Source: CAVQBJ01 sp963724405
GTDB lineage: Bacteria > Actinomycetota > Thermoleophilia > Solirubrobacterales > Solirubrobacteraceae
Direction of reading: 5' to 3'
Assembly: GCA_963724405.1 (NCBI GenBank)
Contig: CAVRUQ010000012.1
Coordinates: 310,001 to 374,000 of the forward strand
Length of the DNA: 64,000 nucleotides
Positions 32,316-40,615 of the stretch are shown piece after piece. The notes below the pieces were generated by a model. The model did not search any database, was not told the origin of the DNA, and saw only the letters and a list, made by a program, of their open reading frames with translations. A program made the translations under genes and the position numbers. Each line of letters begins with the position of its first letter. Position 1 is the first letter of the stretch.

Positions 32316-34805
32316 TCAGATCGACACCCGCGGGGGCTTGTTCGAGCCCGAGGGCGCTTCGGCGGGCAGCGCTGGCGAAGGGTCCGTGGCGGTGGTCCCC
32401 CGGATCACGCGGGCGAGCCCCTCGAGATGGTCGCGAATGAGCCGACCGGTGGCCTGCGGCGACAACGCCCGTTCGATATCGCTGCGCGCCCGCCGCGCGA
32501 GCGCTCTCGCTTCGTCCGGACGTGAGACCACGCGTCGCATCAGCTCCGCCGCGTGCTCGACGCTCGGCTCGGCCCAATGCCCTTCGGGCGGATAGATCTC
32601 GCAGTCCGCCCCGACGAGCGTAAGCGTGTGATCGACGAGATAGCTGTTGTCGGGGGTCATGAAGGTCAGATTGCCCGAGTAGCCCGTGCCGATCACCGGC
32701 TTGCCGATGGCCATGGCCTCGGCCATCGTGAGGCCGAACCCCTCCGAGCGGTGCAACGAGACGTAGCAGTCGCAGCCGGCGAGCAGCCCGTCACGCTCGG
32801 CGCTCGTCATCGAGCGATCGATCACGTGGATGTCGGGGCGCCCCTCGCCGGCCCACAGCACCTCCTCCTCGGCCAGCGGCCGCAGCGGGGCGTTGATCGT
32901 CTTGATGAGCAGTTGCGGGCCCTCGCCGGCGGCGAATGCCCGCTTGAACGCCTCGATCAGTCCGACGGGATTCTTGCGCTGGATCGTGCTCAGGTAGTCG
33001 AACACGAACAGGAACAGGAACCCCTCCGGGACACCGACACGCGTCGGGATCACGGGCTCGGCGGGCGCCACCACCGGAGGTGGGAGACACACGACGGGAA
33101 CGGGGGCGAGGCGGGCAAGGTTGTCCCGAACGAAGTCCGAGTAGACCCAGATCTCGTTCACGAGCTCGAACGCCGACGCCCAGCGCTGCGGTATGGCGTC
33201 GGTCTCCCACCCCCAGACGCCGATCCGCCAGCCGGGCATCGCCTCGGTTCCGACCTGGCCCATGAAGCCGGGCAGCTCGTCGGCGTTGACGCACACGAGC
33301 TCGAATGCCGGTGCGGCGTTGACCTCGACGTCCTCGAAGTGATGGCGGCCGTAGTCGCCGGCGACGTTCGAGGCGCGAGGAAGGTGATCGAGAGCGAGCG
33401 TGTAGGTGCTCACCGCCAGGCCGGCGGCGTGCATCGCCTCGGCGTAGGCGCGCGCCGCGGCGCCGAGCCCGAGCGCGTGGCCGAGGTACCCACTCACGCG
33501 AACGCAGAGCCCGTCGGGCGGCGGGACGGCCACCGCATCGAGGTTCGGCTCGCCGATGCCCGCCGGCTCGGCGGCCTGTACCGGCGGCGTGCGCGGCGGC
33601 AGGAGCTCGTCGGGGAGCCCCAGCTCGCTGCGACCGAAGGCCCAGCACCACTGCACGAACGCCGGCCCATCCTCACCATCGAGCTCTGGATAGGCGCGTA
33701 CGACGTCGGCGCGCTCGCGGGCGATGCGCGAATGCACGTAGCGGTTGATCCCGTACGCCCCGCCGGCCGCGGCGGGCTCGAGCAGCCAGTCCATGAAGCG
33801 ACGGGTTCCGGCGTCGCTGCGAACGTCGCCGAGATCGGTTCCGAGCTCCGTCGCGATTCGGAACAGTCGCTGCATCGACTGATCGATGACGAGACCGTTG
33901 GCGAGACGATCCCCGATCGCCGGCGCGACGGCGTCCGTCGCCCACCCGTGCGAGCGAAGTGCATCCGCGTAGCCGCGGCAGATCCCGGCCAGCTCCGGGA
34001 CGCGCGATGGCCGCGCACGGCTCGCGTGGGGCGACAGGCGAAACGGCTTCGTCGGGTCGAACCCGGTGAAGTCGATGAACCGGACCGGTGCGCCGGTCGC
34101 GGTCGTGAGCGCGCCGTCTGCATCCCGGGCGAGCCCGCGCTCGTGCAGGTTCCACTCGCTCACCGCGCAGCCCTCGTCGGCGATCACCGCGGTGGAGAAC
34201 AGGGCCGGCGCCAGCTCGAGATAGCGCATCGTCCACGGCCGGTCCTCCGGGCGTACGCGCGGGGGATCTCCGTCGAGTGTGCCGAGCGCGGCGTCCAAGC
34301 GCTCACACCACCAGCCCAGGAACGTCTGTGCTCGAGGCGACGCATCGGCGCCCAACAGCGACGGCATGATCCGGCCGCGCTGCTCGAGCTGCTGCGAAGT
34401 GGGTTCCAGATCGTCGTCGGGCAGACCGCCGAACGTTCGCTCGACGAGCAATACGCCGTGGCGCTCGAGGGCCGACCACAGCGGAGCGAGGTCGCCGTAG
34501 ATCGCCGTCGATGGGGGCATGTGAATCGTGGGCGGCCCGCCGCGCCGTGCCCGGCTCAGCAGCACGTGCGCTGCGCATAGCGCGAGGAGGTCTTCCTCGG
34601 CCAGGTGAAGCGGCAGCTGTTCGAGCGCCAGCCCAAGCTCGCGATGCAGCGGCGTCACGGCGAACGGCTCCGCCTCCGACGGCGCACGCGGCTCTCCGAT
34701 GAGCAGCACCTCGAGCGTGCTGTCAGGCTCGTGCTCGCGAAGCCCGGCGGCGAGCACTCGGGCTGCCGCGAGGTGCCCCTGTGTGACGACCGACACGATT
34801 CTCAT
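32316..34805 (-). CDS. Two-domain protein: degenerate GT-A-like domain plus family 4 glycosyltransferase
   Basis: The 829-residue protein has a C-terminal GT-B transferase (residues about 430-800). Visible there are RVSGYLGHALGLGAAARAYA, RIGVWGWETDAIP, DYLSTIQRKNPVGLIEAFK, and the donor-site motif HRSEGFGLTMAEAMAIGKPV with its E-x7-E spacing. The first 290 residues begin MRIVSVVTQGHLAAARVLAA and run to VRFIDFTGFDPTKPFRLSPH. They resemble the N-terminal GT-A-like domain I recall from other actinobacterial transferases, but where those carry a YLDPDI-type metal site this one has HMPPSTAIYGDL. The N-terminal half may therefore be catalytically dead. A helical linker joins the domains. Acceptor and donor are unknown. 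Confidence 0.8.
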   Translation of the reverse strand: MRIVSVVTQGHLAAARVLAAGLREHEPDSTLEVLLIGEPRAPSEAEPFAVTPLHRELGLALEQLPLHLAEEDLLALCAAHVLLSRARRGGPPTIHMPPSTAIYGDLAPLWSALERHGVLLVERTFGGLPDDDLEPTSQQLEQRGRIMPSLLGADASPRAQTFLGWWCERLDAALGTLDGDPPRVRPEDRPWTMRYLELAPALFSTAVIADEGCAVSEWNLHERGLARDADGALTTATGAPVRFIDFTGFDPTKPFRLSPHASRARPSRVPELAGICRGYADALRSHGWATDAVAPAIGDRLANGLVIDQSMQRLFRIATELGTDLGDVRSDAGTRRFMDWLLEPAAAGGAYGINRYVHSRIARERADVVRAYPELDGEDGPAFVQWCWAFGRSELGLPDELLPPRTPPVQAAEPAGIGEPNLDAVAVPPPDGLCVRVSGYLGHALGLGAAARAYAEAMHAAGLAVSTYTLALDHLPRASNVAGDYGRHHFEDVEVNAAPAFELVCVNADELPGFMGQVGTEAMPGWRIGVWGWETDAIPQRWASAFELVNEIWVYSDFVRDNLARLAPVPVVCLPPPVVAPAEPVIPTRVGVPEGFLFLFVFDYLSTIQRKNPVGLIEAFKRAFAAGEGPQLLIKTINAPLRPLAEEEVLWAGEGRPDIHVIDRSMTSAERDGLLAGCDCYVSLHRSEGFGLTMAEAMAIGKPVIGTGYSGNLTFMTPDNSYLVDHTLTLVGADCEIYPPEGHWAEPSVEHAAELMRRVVSRPDEARALARRARSDIERALSPQATGRLIRDHLEGLARVIRGTTATDPSPALPAEAPSGSNKPPRVSI

Positions 34806-34832
34806 GGCTGGCGGAGCTGCATCGCGCGTGAA

Positions 34833-35981
34833 CTACGGTGCGGCGGCCACGAGAGCGTACGACGGGGCCTCCAGGAGAGCCTCCTCCCACTCGGCGAACC
34901 CGGGCGCGAACACGAATGCGGTCGCGTAGCCGGCGATCGCCGCGAGCTCGAGCATCAGCTCGGGGAACAGAGGGTGCTGGTGCGTCGGATCAACCCAGAA
35001 GTTCTTCAGCGAAGCGAGACGGTGCGGGTTGACCGTCTCGGCGATGAAGAGACCGCCGGGTGCGAGCTTGCGGAGCGCGACGTCGAGCAGGCGAACGAGT
35101 ATCGGGTAGGGGATGTGCTCGACGACCTGCGCGCTGAAGACGGTGCCGAGCTGACCGTCTGTCAATCCCATGAGGTGCTCCAGGCCATCGCCCTCGGCGA
35201 CCCGCAGACCAAGCGCGCGGCAACGCGCGACCATTCCGCTGTCGCTGTCCACGCCGGACGCGTCGATGCCCTGGGCCGAGAGCAGTTGCAGGAACTCCCC
35301 GCGGCCGCAGCCCACATCGAGTACGGGGACGTGTGCGCGCACGAGCGGCAGGTAGGGGCGCTGGAGCTCGGTGACGCGGTCCTTCGGCCCGCGGAAGGCG
35401 TCCTCGAGCCGGGCGTAGGTGTCCTCGCCTGCGGGACCATCGGAGCCGGCGCGCGGTTGACCGAGGGCGCGGTATCCGAGCACCTCCCCCACGTCCGGAA
35501 CCTCGAACGCACCGAGGCGATCATCGCTGAGGAAGGGACGCGCGTGGAGCTCGGCGCTCAGCTTCTCCAGCGCCGTTTCCTGGACACCGAGCCGTTCCCG
35601 GTACTCGGGTATTAGGCGGCTTCGTTCGGCATCCGTCTCTTCGAGTCGTTGAACTCGATTCCGCACCGCATCGATCGCGTGGATGACCTCGACGAACAGG
35701 TCCTCGGCGCGCTGCTGGCGCTCGTCCTGTCGTGCGGCCACACGGTCGAACGTCGCCCGCTCCTGGGCGACCGCCGCGTCGAGACCGGCCTGCAGCTGGC
35801 GCACCGCATCGAGGATCGCCCCGTCGAGCTCCCGCTGGTAATGCGAGAACGGCCCGATCAGCCGCAACAGACCGGACCGCACGCGGCGCCGTAACCCGCG
35901 GCGCGAAAGAGCCCCCGCGCCGGGGCCGATCTGGAGCAGCGCCTGCGCGCGATCGGCCGCCCCCGCGTCCGACTCGGACAT
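34833..35981 (-). CDS. Methyltransferase with N-terminal coiled coil, possible chain terminator
   Basis: The 382-residue protein has a basic N-terminal segment (RRGLRRRVRSGLLRLIGPFS, near 28) and then a predicted coiled coil (residues about 45-150: ERATFDRVAARQDERQQRAE, RVQRLEETDAERSRL). The SAM domain follows with VLDVGCGRGEFLQLLSAQGI (about 224), ASGVDSDSGMVARC, and FSAQVVEHIPYP. Residues FIAETVNPHRLASLKNFWVD and THQHPLFPELM match the O-antigen chain-terminator type of methyltransferase. In WbdD-like proteins a coiled coil sets chain length and methylation of the last sugar is recognised by the Wzt C-terminal domain. A similar role is plausible here because a Wzm/Wzt pair of that kind is 2.4 kb away, but the coiled coil is on the other side of the enzyme. 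Confidence 0.8.
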   Translation of the reverse strand: MSESDAGAADRAQALLQIGPGAGALSRRGLRRRVRSGLLRLIGPFSHYQRELDGAILDAVRQLQAGLDAAVAQERATFDRVAARQDERQQRAEDLFVEVIHAIDAVRNRVQRLEETDAERSRLIPEYRERLGVQETALEKLSAELHARPFLSDDRLGAFEVPDVGEVLGYRALGQPRAGSDGPAGEDTYARLEDAFRGPKDRVTELQRPYLPLVRAHVPVLDVGCGRGEFLQLLSAQGIDASGVDSDSGMVARCRALGLRVAEGDGLEHLMGLTDGQLGTVFSAQVVEHIPYPILVRLLDVALRKLAPGGLFIAETVNPHRLASLKNFWVDPTHQHPLFPELMLELAAIAGYATAFVFAPGFAEWEEALLEAPSYALVAAAP

Positions 35982-36052
35982 CGTCTATGCCGACCTTCGG
36001 ATCATGATCGCAGGAGCGTAGCGACCGGCCGGCGCCCCCGGCCGGCGTTCGC

Positions 36053-38314
36053 TCAGGATTCGGCCCCGTCGCGAACCCGCGCACCGATGCTCCCGAGCGC
36101 TGACAGCGGCCAGAGCAGCAGCCTGTGCGGCCAGCGCCTGGCGGCGACGCGCATGAGGCCCCGCTGCTCCGTCGGACTGAGCAGACCGCCGGGTTGCTGC
36201 ACGAGCGCGAGACCGCGACCCGCCCTCGCGTGAAACGCCTGGGTCATCTCCTCGCGTTGGCGCAGCAGCTCCTCGCCCGCCTGGCGCATCACCGTCGCGA
36301 CCAACTGCGCCTGCCGGTCCCGCTCGGCGCCATGCTCGGCCAGCAGCCGCTCGCGCTCGAGGTCCGCGACGGCCCGTGCTGCGAGCGGCGAGTACGGCAG
36401 GCGCAGCGCCCGGTCGTAGGCGTGAAGGAGTTGCGAGACCATCCCGGCGGTCGTGAACCGACGAGCGGCGTCGGCCAGGACGCTCAGGTGCTCGACGCGG
36501 GCAGCTGAGTCCTGCAGCAGCCCGATCACGCCCTGGGCGCTCGCGACCGGGACCCAGGGCACGATCGTCGCGGCGCGAGGCCCCGCGGTCTCGGCCAGCG
36601 CACCGATCGGCGCGTACAGGCAGGGAACGCCGGCTCGCGCGGCCTCGAACGGGATCAGGCCGAAGCCCTCGCAAGTGCTCGGATACGCGACCGCAGCGGC
36701 GTGCCGAAGGAGCCAGTTTCGCTCCTCGCCGCCAACGGGGCCGATGTCATACACGTGCTCCGCGAGCGCCGCATCGCCCGCAAGGATCTCGTGCTCGCGG
36801 TCGGACGACGATCCGTGCGCGACGTGCGGCCCGGCGAGCACGAGGTTACCCGGCCATCCGTGTCCTCGGCGCAGGGCCGCGAGCAGTTCGATCGCGAACG
36901 GACGGTTCTTGTGGGCGTAGTCCGCTCCGAGTACGAGCAGATACGGCTCTTCGACGGGTACCCCGGGGGGTCGACGCTCGGGGCCTTCGTCGGCGGTGTC
37001 GACGGCGATGGGGACGACATCGCTGCGCTCGGTGGCGACGAGCTGCTCGCGCCGCGCGTCGTGTAGCGCGCTCGCCGAGTCGAACAGCACGAGGTCGGCG
37101 CTCGCCAGCGCCGCTCGCGTCGTGCGCCGATAGGTCTCCCAGGGCTCCACGGCGGCGTGGTAGGCGGGGTTGTGGTACGCGATGAGGTCGTGGTGCGTCA
37201 CCAGGATGCGCTCGCCCAGTCCGCGCAACAGCAGCGCATCGTCGGGGCTGAAGATCTGCTGTGGACGGTGAACCACGAGCGTGCGCTCGACGCCCGCGGC
37301 GGCCTGTTCGTAGTCGACGAGCTCGACGCCGGCGGCGCGGAAGGCGTCGCTGATCTCCGCCCCGATGTCGTGCGCCACCACGGCCCGAACTCGCACGTCC
37401 GGCGCGGTCGCCAGCGCGAGAACGAGCTGCTGGACGTACGTCTGCGTGCCGCCGCGGCCGTCGGCGCTCAGCGCCCGCGCGTCGACCGTCACGCTCAACC
37501 CCGACAGCGCTCGAGAGGCGAGGAACTGCGCCTGCCGCCACGGGCCGGGATCCGCGCTGCTGCGCCCGGCCGTCGCGAGCCACGGATATCGCTCGGCGAG
37601 CGCGCGCTCGTCGGCTCCGCCGCGTGAGGTGGGTTCGGCAGCGCGCCAGACGTACACGTCGTCGGCCAGCACGCTCTGGAGCCCTTGTTCGGTTGCTCGC
37701 GCGGCAAAGTCGGCCACAACGGCGTCGGGATCGCCAAGCCGCTCGTCGAAGCGCCCGACCAGCTCGAACGCCTCTCGGCGGACGTACGCGCCATGGGCGG
37801 CAGCGGCCGGCGTGACCGGCCGAATGGCGGCGGCGCTCGCTGCAAGCGCCTCCGCGAGTTGCGACGGAGACCTGCCCGGCACGGCCGGCGCCGGCGGAGT
37901 CGCGGGCGGCGACAACCAATGTGAGCGATTGCACATCGCCACCGCGACGGCGATCCCGGCGTCGGAGTAGGCCGCCTCGCGGAGGCGCTCCAGCCAGCCG
38001 TCGAACACGACGCAGGACGCATCGAGGACAGCGAGATCGCCGTCGACCGCCGCGGCGGCCCCGTTCAGCGCAGCCGCGAAACCCCGACCGGCGGCGTATC
38101 GAGAAACCTGCACGCGCGGGTCCTGCTCCAGCGCGTCGGGGAGCCGCTCGCCTTCCGGCGCCGGCACGAGGACCGGAACCTCGCCGGCGACGTTCTCGAG
38201 GACGCTCGCCAGGCACACCATGAACGCGTCGAGATCGCCACCGATCGGCACACAGACGGCCAGATCGTTCCGCTTGCCGGCATCTCGCACATCGCGCGGG
38301 CCCTGGCCGTTCAT
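36053..38314 (-). CDS. Bifunctional glycosyltransferase (GT2-like plus GT4)
   Basis: The 753-residue protein starts MNGQGPRDVRDAGKRNDLAV at 38314. Residues 15-265 form a GT-A-like domain (GRGFAAALNGAAAAVDGDLA, LDASCVVFDGWL, and AYVRREAFELVGRFDERLG). Residues 275-660 form a GT4 domain (TVDARALSADGRGGTQTYVQ, LVTHHDLIAYHNPAY, LVLGADYAHKNRPFAIELL, and AYPSTCEGFGLIPFEAARAG). The end (660-753) has a helical, probably coiled segment and a basic tail. Two active sites on one chain suggest two consecutive sugar additions. It is divergent from the wzt gene. A TATAGT box lies seven bases before the ATG, so the transcript is probably leaderless. Confidence 0.85.
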   Translation of the reverse strand: MNGQGPRDVRDAGKRNDLAVCVPIGGDLDAFMVCLASVLENVAGEVPVLVPAPEGERLPDALEQDPRVQVSRYAAGRGFAAALNGAAAAVDGDLAVLDASCVVFDGWLERLREAAYSDAGIAVAVAMCNRSHWLSPPATPPAPAVPGRSPSQLAEALAASAAAIRPVTPAAAAHGAYVRREAFELVGRFDERLGDPDAVVADFAARATEQGLQSVLADDVYVWRAAEPTSRGGADERALAERYPWLATAGRSSADPGPWRQAQFLASRALSGLSVTVDARALSADGRGGTQTYVQQLVLALATAPDVRVRAVVAHDIGAEISDAFRAAGVELVDYEQAAAGVERTLVVHRPQQIFSPDDALLLRGLGERILVTHHDLIAYHNPAYHAAVEPWETYRRTTRAALASADLVLFDSASALHDARREQLVATERSDVVPIAVDTADEGPERRPPGVPVEEPYLLVLGADYAHKNRPFAIELLAALRRGHGWPGNLVLAGPHVAHGSSSDREHEILAGDAALAEHVYDIGPVGGEERNWLLRHAAAVAYPSTCEGFGLIPFEAARAGVPCLYAPIGALAETAGPRAATIVPWVPVASAQGVIGLLQDSAARVEHLSVLADAARRFTTAGMVSQLLHAYDRALRLPYSPLAARAVADLERERLLAEHGAERDRQAQLVATVMRQAGEELLRQREEMTQAFHARAGRGLALVQQPGGLLSPTEQRGLMRVAARRWPHRLLLWPLSALGSIGARVRDGAES

Positions 38315-38321
38315 GCGCCCG

Positions 38322-38327
38322 ACTATA
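38322..38327 (-). promoter_or_regulatory. -10 box of the dual glycosyltransferase gene
   Basis: On the minus strand this reads TATAGT, close to consensus, with seven bases to the ATG at 38314. This is the clearest leaderless promoter in the window. Confidence 0.55.
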
Positions 38328-38383
38328 CGTAGGAGGGTCGCCCGCGGCGGGGCACAGACCACCGTCTACCGCGCGAACGGCCC

Positions 38384-38389
38384 GATACC
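38384..38389 (+). promoter_or_regulatory. Possible -10 box of the wzt-wzm operon
   Basis: It reads GATACC and ends ten bases before the ATG at 38400. It is back to back with the TATAGT box of the divergent gene, 56 bases away. Confidence 0.25.
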
Positions 38390-38399
38390 CTTGCAGTTG

Positions 38400-39653
38400 A
38401 TGTCTGCGCCCGAGACCGCCGCCGGCGGGAACCTTCCTCTCATCGCCGTGCAGCAGGTCAGCAAGACCTTCCGGGTGCCGGAGGAGCGCACGCACACGCT
38501 CAAGGAACGCGCCCTGCACCCCACGCGTCGCACCCGGCACGAGAGCTTCCAGGCGCTCAAGGACATCTCGTTCGACGTGCGCCGAGGCGAGTTCTTCGGA
38601 ATCGCGGGGCGCAACGGCAGCGGCAAGAGCACCCTGCTGAAGTGCCTGGCCGGGATCTACGGCGTCGACACCGGGCAGATGTGGCTCAACGGGCGCCTGT
38701 CGACCTTCATCGAGCTCGGCGTCGGCTTCAACGCGGACCTCGCGGCCCGCGACAACGTCGTGCTCAACGGGATCATGATGGGCCTCTCGCCCCGAGAGGC
38801 GAAGGCCCGCTACGACCGCGTCATCGACTTCGCCGAGCTGCGCGAGTTCGAGGAGCTCAAGCTCAAGAACTACTCGTCCGGCATGCACGTACGGCTGGCC
38901 TTCTCCGTGGCCATCCAGGTCGACGCCGAGATCCTGCTCATCGACGAGGTGCTGGCCGTCGGCGATGCCGCCTTCCAGCAGAAGTGCTTCGACGTGTTCG
39001 CCGACATGCGCGACGCCGGCAAGACGATCGTGTTCGTAACCCATGACATGGGTTCGCTCAGCCGCTTCTGCCACCGCGCGTTGCTCCTGGAGCGCGGGTC
39101 GATGGTGCACATCGGCGAGCCGCACGAGGTCGCCGATCGGTATCTGGAGATCAATTTCGGGCGCGACGCCGAGGCGGCCGCGCTGGCGGCCGAGGAACGC
39201 GGTGGCGACGGCGACGCCCGGGTCCTGGAGGCCTGGATCGAGGACGCGAACGGCGAACGCGTGCCGGCGGCCCGCCAGGGCGAGCGCCTGACGCTCAAGG
39301 CTCGGGTGAGCTTTCTCGCCGGCGCGCAGGATCCGGAGGCCGGTGTGTACGTGCTCAACGACGAGCATGTGGCCGTCGTTGTGGCCACCACCGCCCGCGA
39401 GCACGAGCGGAGTGGGCACTTCGCTGCCGGCGAGGAAGCCGTGTTCTCGTTCGCGTTCGACAACGTCCTCGCACCGGGCCGCTACAGCCCGATGTTCACG
39501 CTCGCCCACCGCGGCTCCGGGCTCGATCTGATGGACCGTTTCGAAGGCTCGTTCTCGTTCGTGGTGACCAATCCGCAGACGAGCGGCGGGCTGGTCGACC
39601 TGCCCGTCGAGGTCGGCGTCAGCCGCGTGGCCGACGCGGAGGCGCTCAGATGA
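38400..39653 (+). CDS. wzt: Polysaccharide ABC exporter ATPase with C-terminal cargo domain (Wzt-like)
   Basis: The 417-residue protein has an ABC ATPase domain: Walker A GRNGSGKST (70-78), signature NYSSGMHVRLAF (157-168), Walker B ILLIDEVLAVGD (178-189), and the switch His in FVTHD (His215). This is the KpsT/TagH/Wzt class, which powers export of long lipid-linked glycans. Residues about 265-417 form an extra beta-sandwich domain (SGHFAAGEEAVFSFAFDNVL, SGLDLMDRFEGSFSFVV) like Wzt C-terminal domains that bind the modified end of the finished chain. The stop overlaps the permease start by four bases. Confidence 0.9.
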   Translation: MSAPETAAGGNLPLIAVQQVSKTFRVPEERTHTLKERALHPTRRTRHESFQALKDISFDVRRGEFFGIAGRNGSGKSTLLKCLAGIYGVDTGQMWLNGRLSTFIELGVGFNADLAARDNVVLNGIMMGLSPREAKARYDRVIDFAELREFEELKLKNYSSGMHVRLAFSVAIQVDAEILLIDEVLAVGDAAFQQKCFDVFADMRDAGKTIVFVTHDMGSLSRFCHRALLLERGSMVHIGEPHEVADRYLEINFGRDAEAAALAAEERGGDGDARVLEAWIEDANGERVPAARQGERLTLKARVSFLAGAQDPEAGVYVLNDEHVAVVVATTAREHERSGHFAAGEEAVFSFAFDNVLAPGRYSPMFTLAHRGSGLDLMDRFEGSFSFVVTNPQTSGGLVDLPVEVGVSRVADAEALR

Positions 39654-40567
39654 GCCTCGAGACGGTCACGATCCCCGAGGAGGCGCCGCTCCCCGCACGG
39701 GTCTACACAGTCGAAGAGCTCGGTCGCCCGATTCACGGTCCGCGGGCGCTCACCGACGACTGGAATCGATTCTGGCACCTGACCTACAACATCGCGAAGA
39801 GCGAGTGGAAGCTCCGCTTCTTCGGCTCGGCGCTCGGCTACGCCTGGCAGCTCATGCGCCCGCTGCTGCTGTTCGGCGTGCTGTACGTCTTCTTCACGAA
39901 GGTGTCGCGTGTGGACAAGACCGGGCTCCCGAGCGAGACGTACTACGGGACGCAGCTCCTCGGCTCGATCGTCCTGTTCACGTTCTTTGCCGAGGCGACG
40001 ACCGGCGCGGTCCGCAGCGTCGTCGACCGCGAGAACCTCGTCCGCAAGATCCAGTTCCCGCGGCTGGTGATTCCGCTCGCGGTCGTCCTGCTCGCCTCCT
40101 TCAACCTCGGGCTGAACCTCGTGGTCGTCCTCATCTTCGGGCTCGTCGAGGGCGTCCGGCCGATGCTCACCTGGCTGGAGCTGCCGCTGATCGTGGCCAC
40201 GCTCGCCGTCTTCGCAACCGGTCTCGCGATGCTCCTGGCCGCGCTGTTCGTCTACTTCCGCGACATCCAGCCGATCTGGGACGTGATCACGCAGGTGGTG
40301 TTCTACGCGTCGCCGGTGATCATTCCGGTGACCGTCGTTCTCCAGCGGCTCGGCGCCACCGCGCTGCACCTCTACATGCTCAACCCGCTCGCGGTCGTCT
40401 TCCAGCAGTTCCGCCACGCGATGGTGACGCACGCGACGCCGAGCGCGGCGGCGTGCATCGGCGGGTGGGCGCATCTGCTCGCGCCGCTGGCCATCGTCGC
40501 CGTCGTGTTCGCGGTCGGCTTCTACGTCTTCAATCGCACCGCCCCGTACGTGGCCGAGAACCTCTGA
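39650..40567 (+). CDS. wzm: Polysaccharide ABC exporter permease (Wzm-like)
   Basis: The 305-residue protein is an ABC2-type permease with six membrane helices after a cytoplasmic N-terminal stretch of about 60 residues. Characteristic motifs are SEWKLRFFGSALGYAWQLMR (an amphipathic entry helix), FFAEATTGAVRSVVDRENLV (the coupling region), and FYASPVIIPVTVV followed by NPLAVVFQQFRHAM. With the ATPase it would move undecaprenyl-linked glycan across the membrane. It is coupled to wzt by an ATGA overlap. The next gene is convergent, 48 bases away. Confidence 0.92.
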   Translation: MSLETVTIPEEAPLPARVYTVEELGRPIHGPRALTDDWNRFWHLTYNIAKSEWKLRFFGSALGYAWQLMRPLLLFGVLYVFFTKVSRVDKTGLPSETYYGTQLLGSIVLFTFFAEATTGAVRSVVDRENLVRKIQFPRLVIPLAVVLLASFNLGLNLVVVLIFGLVEGVRPMLTWLELPLIVATLAVFATGLAMLLAALFVYFRDIQPIWDVITQVVFYASPVIIPVTVVLQRLGATALHLYMLNPLAVVFQQFRHAMVTHATPSAAACIGGWAHLLAPLAIVAVVFAVGFYVFNRTAPYVAENL

Positions 40568-40615
40568 CGGCGGCCGCTGGGGTCGTGCGTGGCGTGCGCC
40601 CGGGGGGCCTGCGCG

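Noticed and set aside
36846..39509. Long minus-strand open frame across the wzt gene and the dual glycosyltransferase
   Set aside because: It spans two genes with strong domain evidence in other frames and shows only low-complexity sequence itself.
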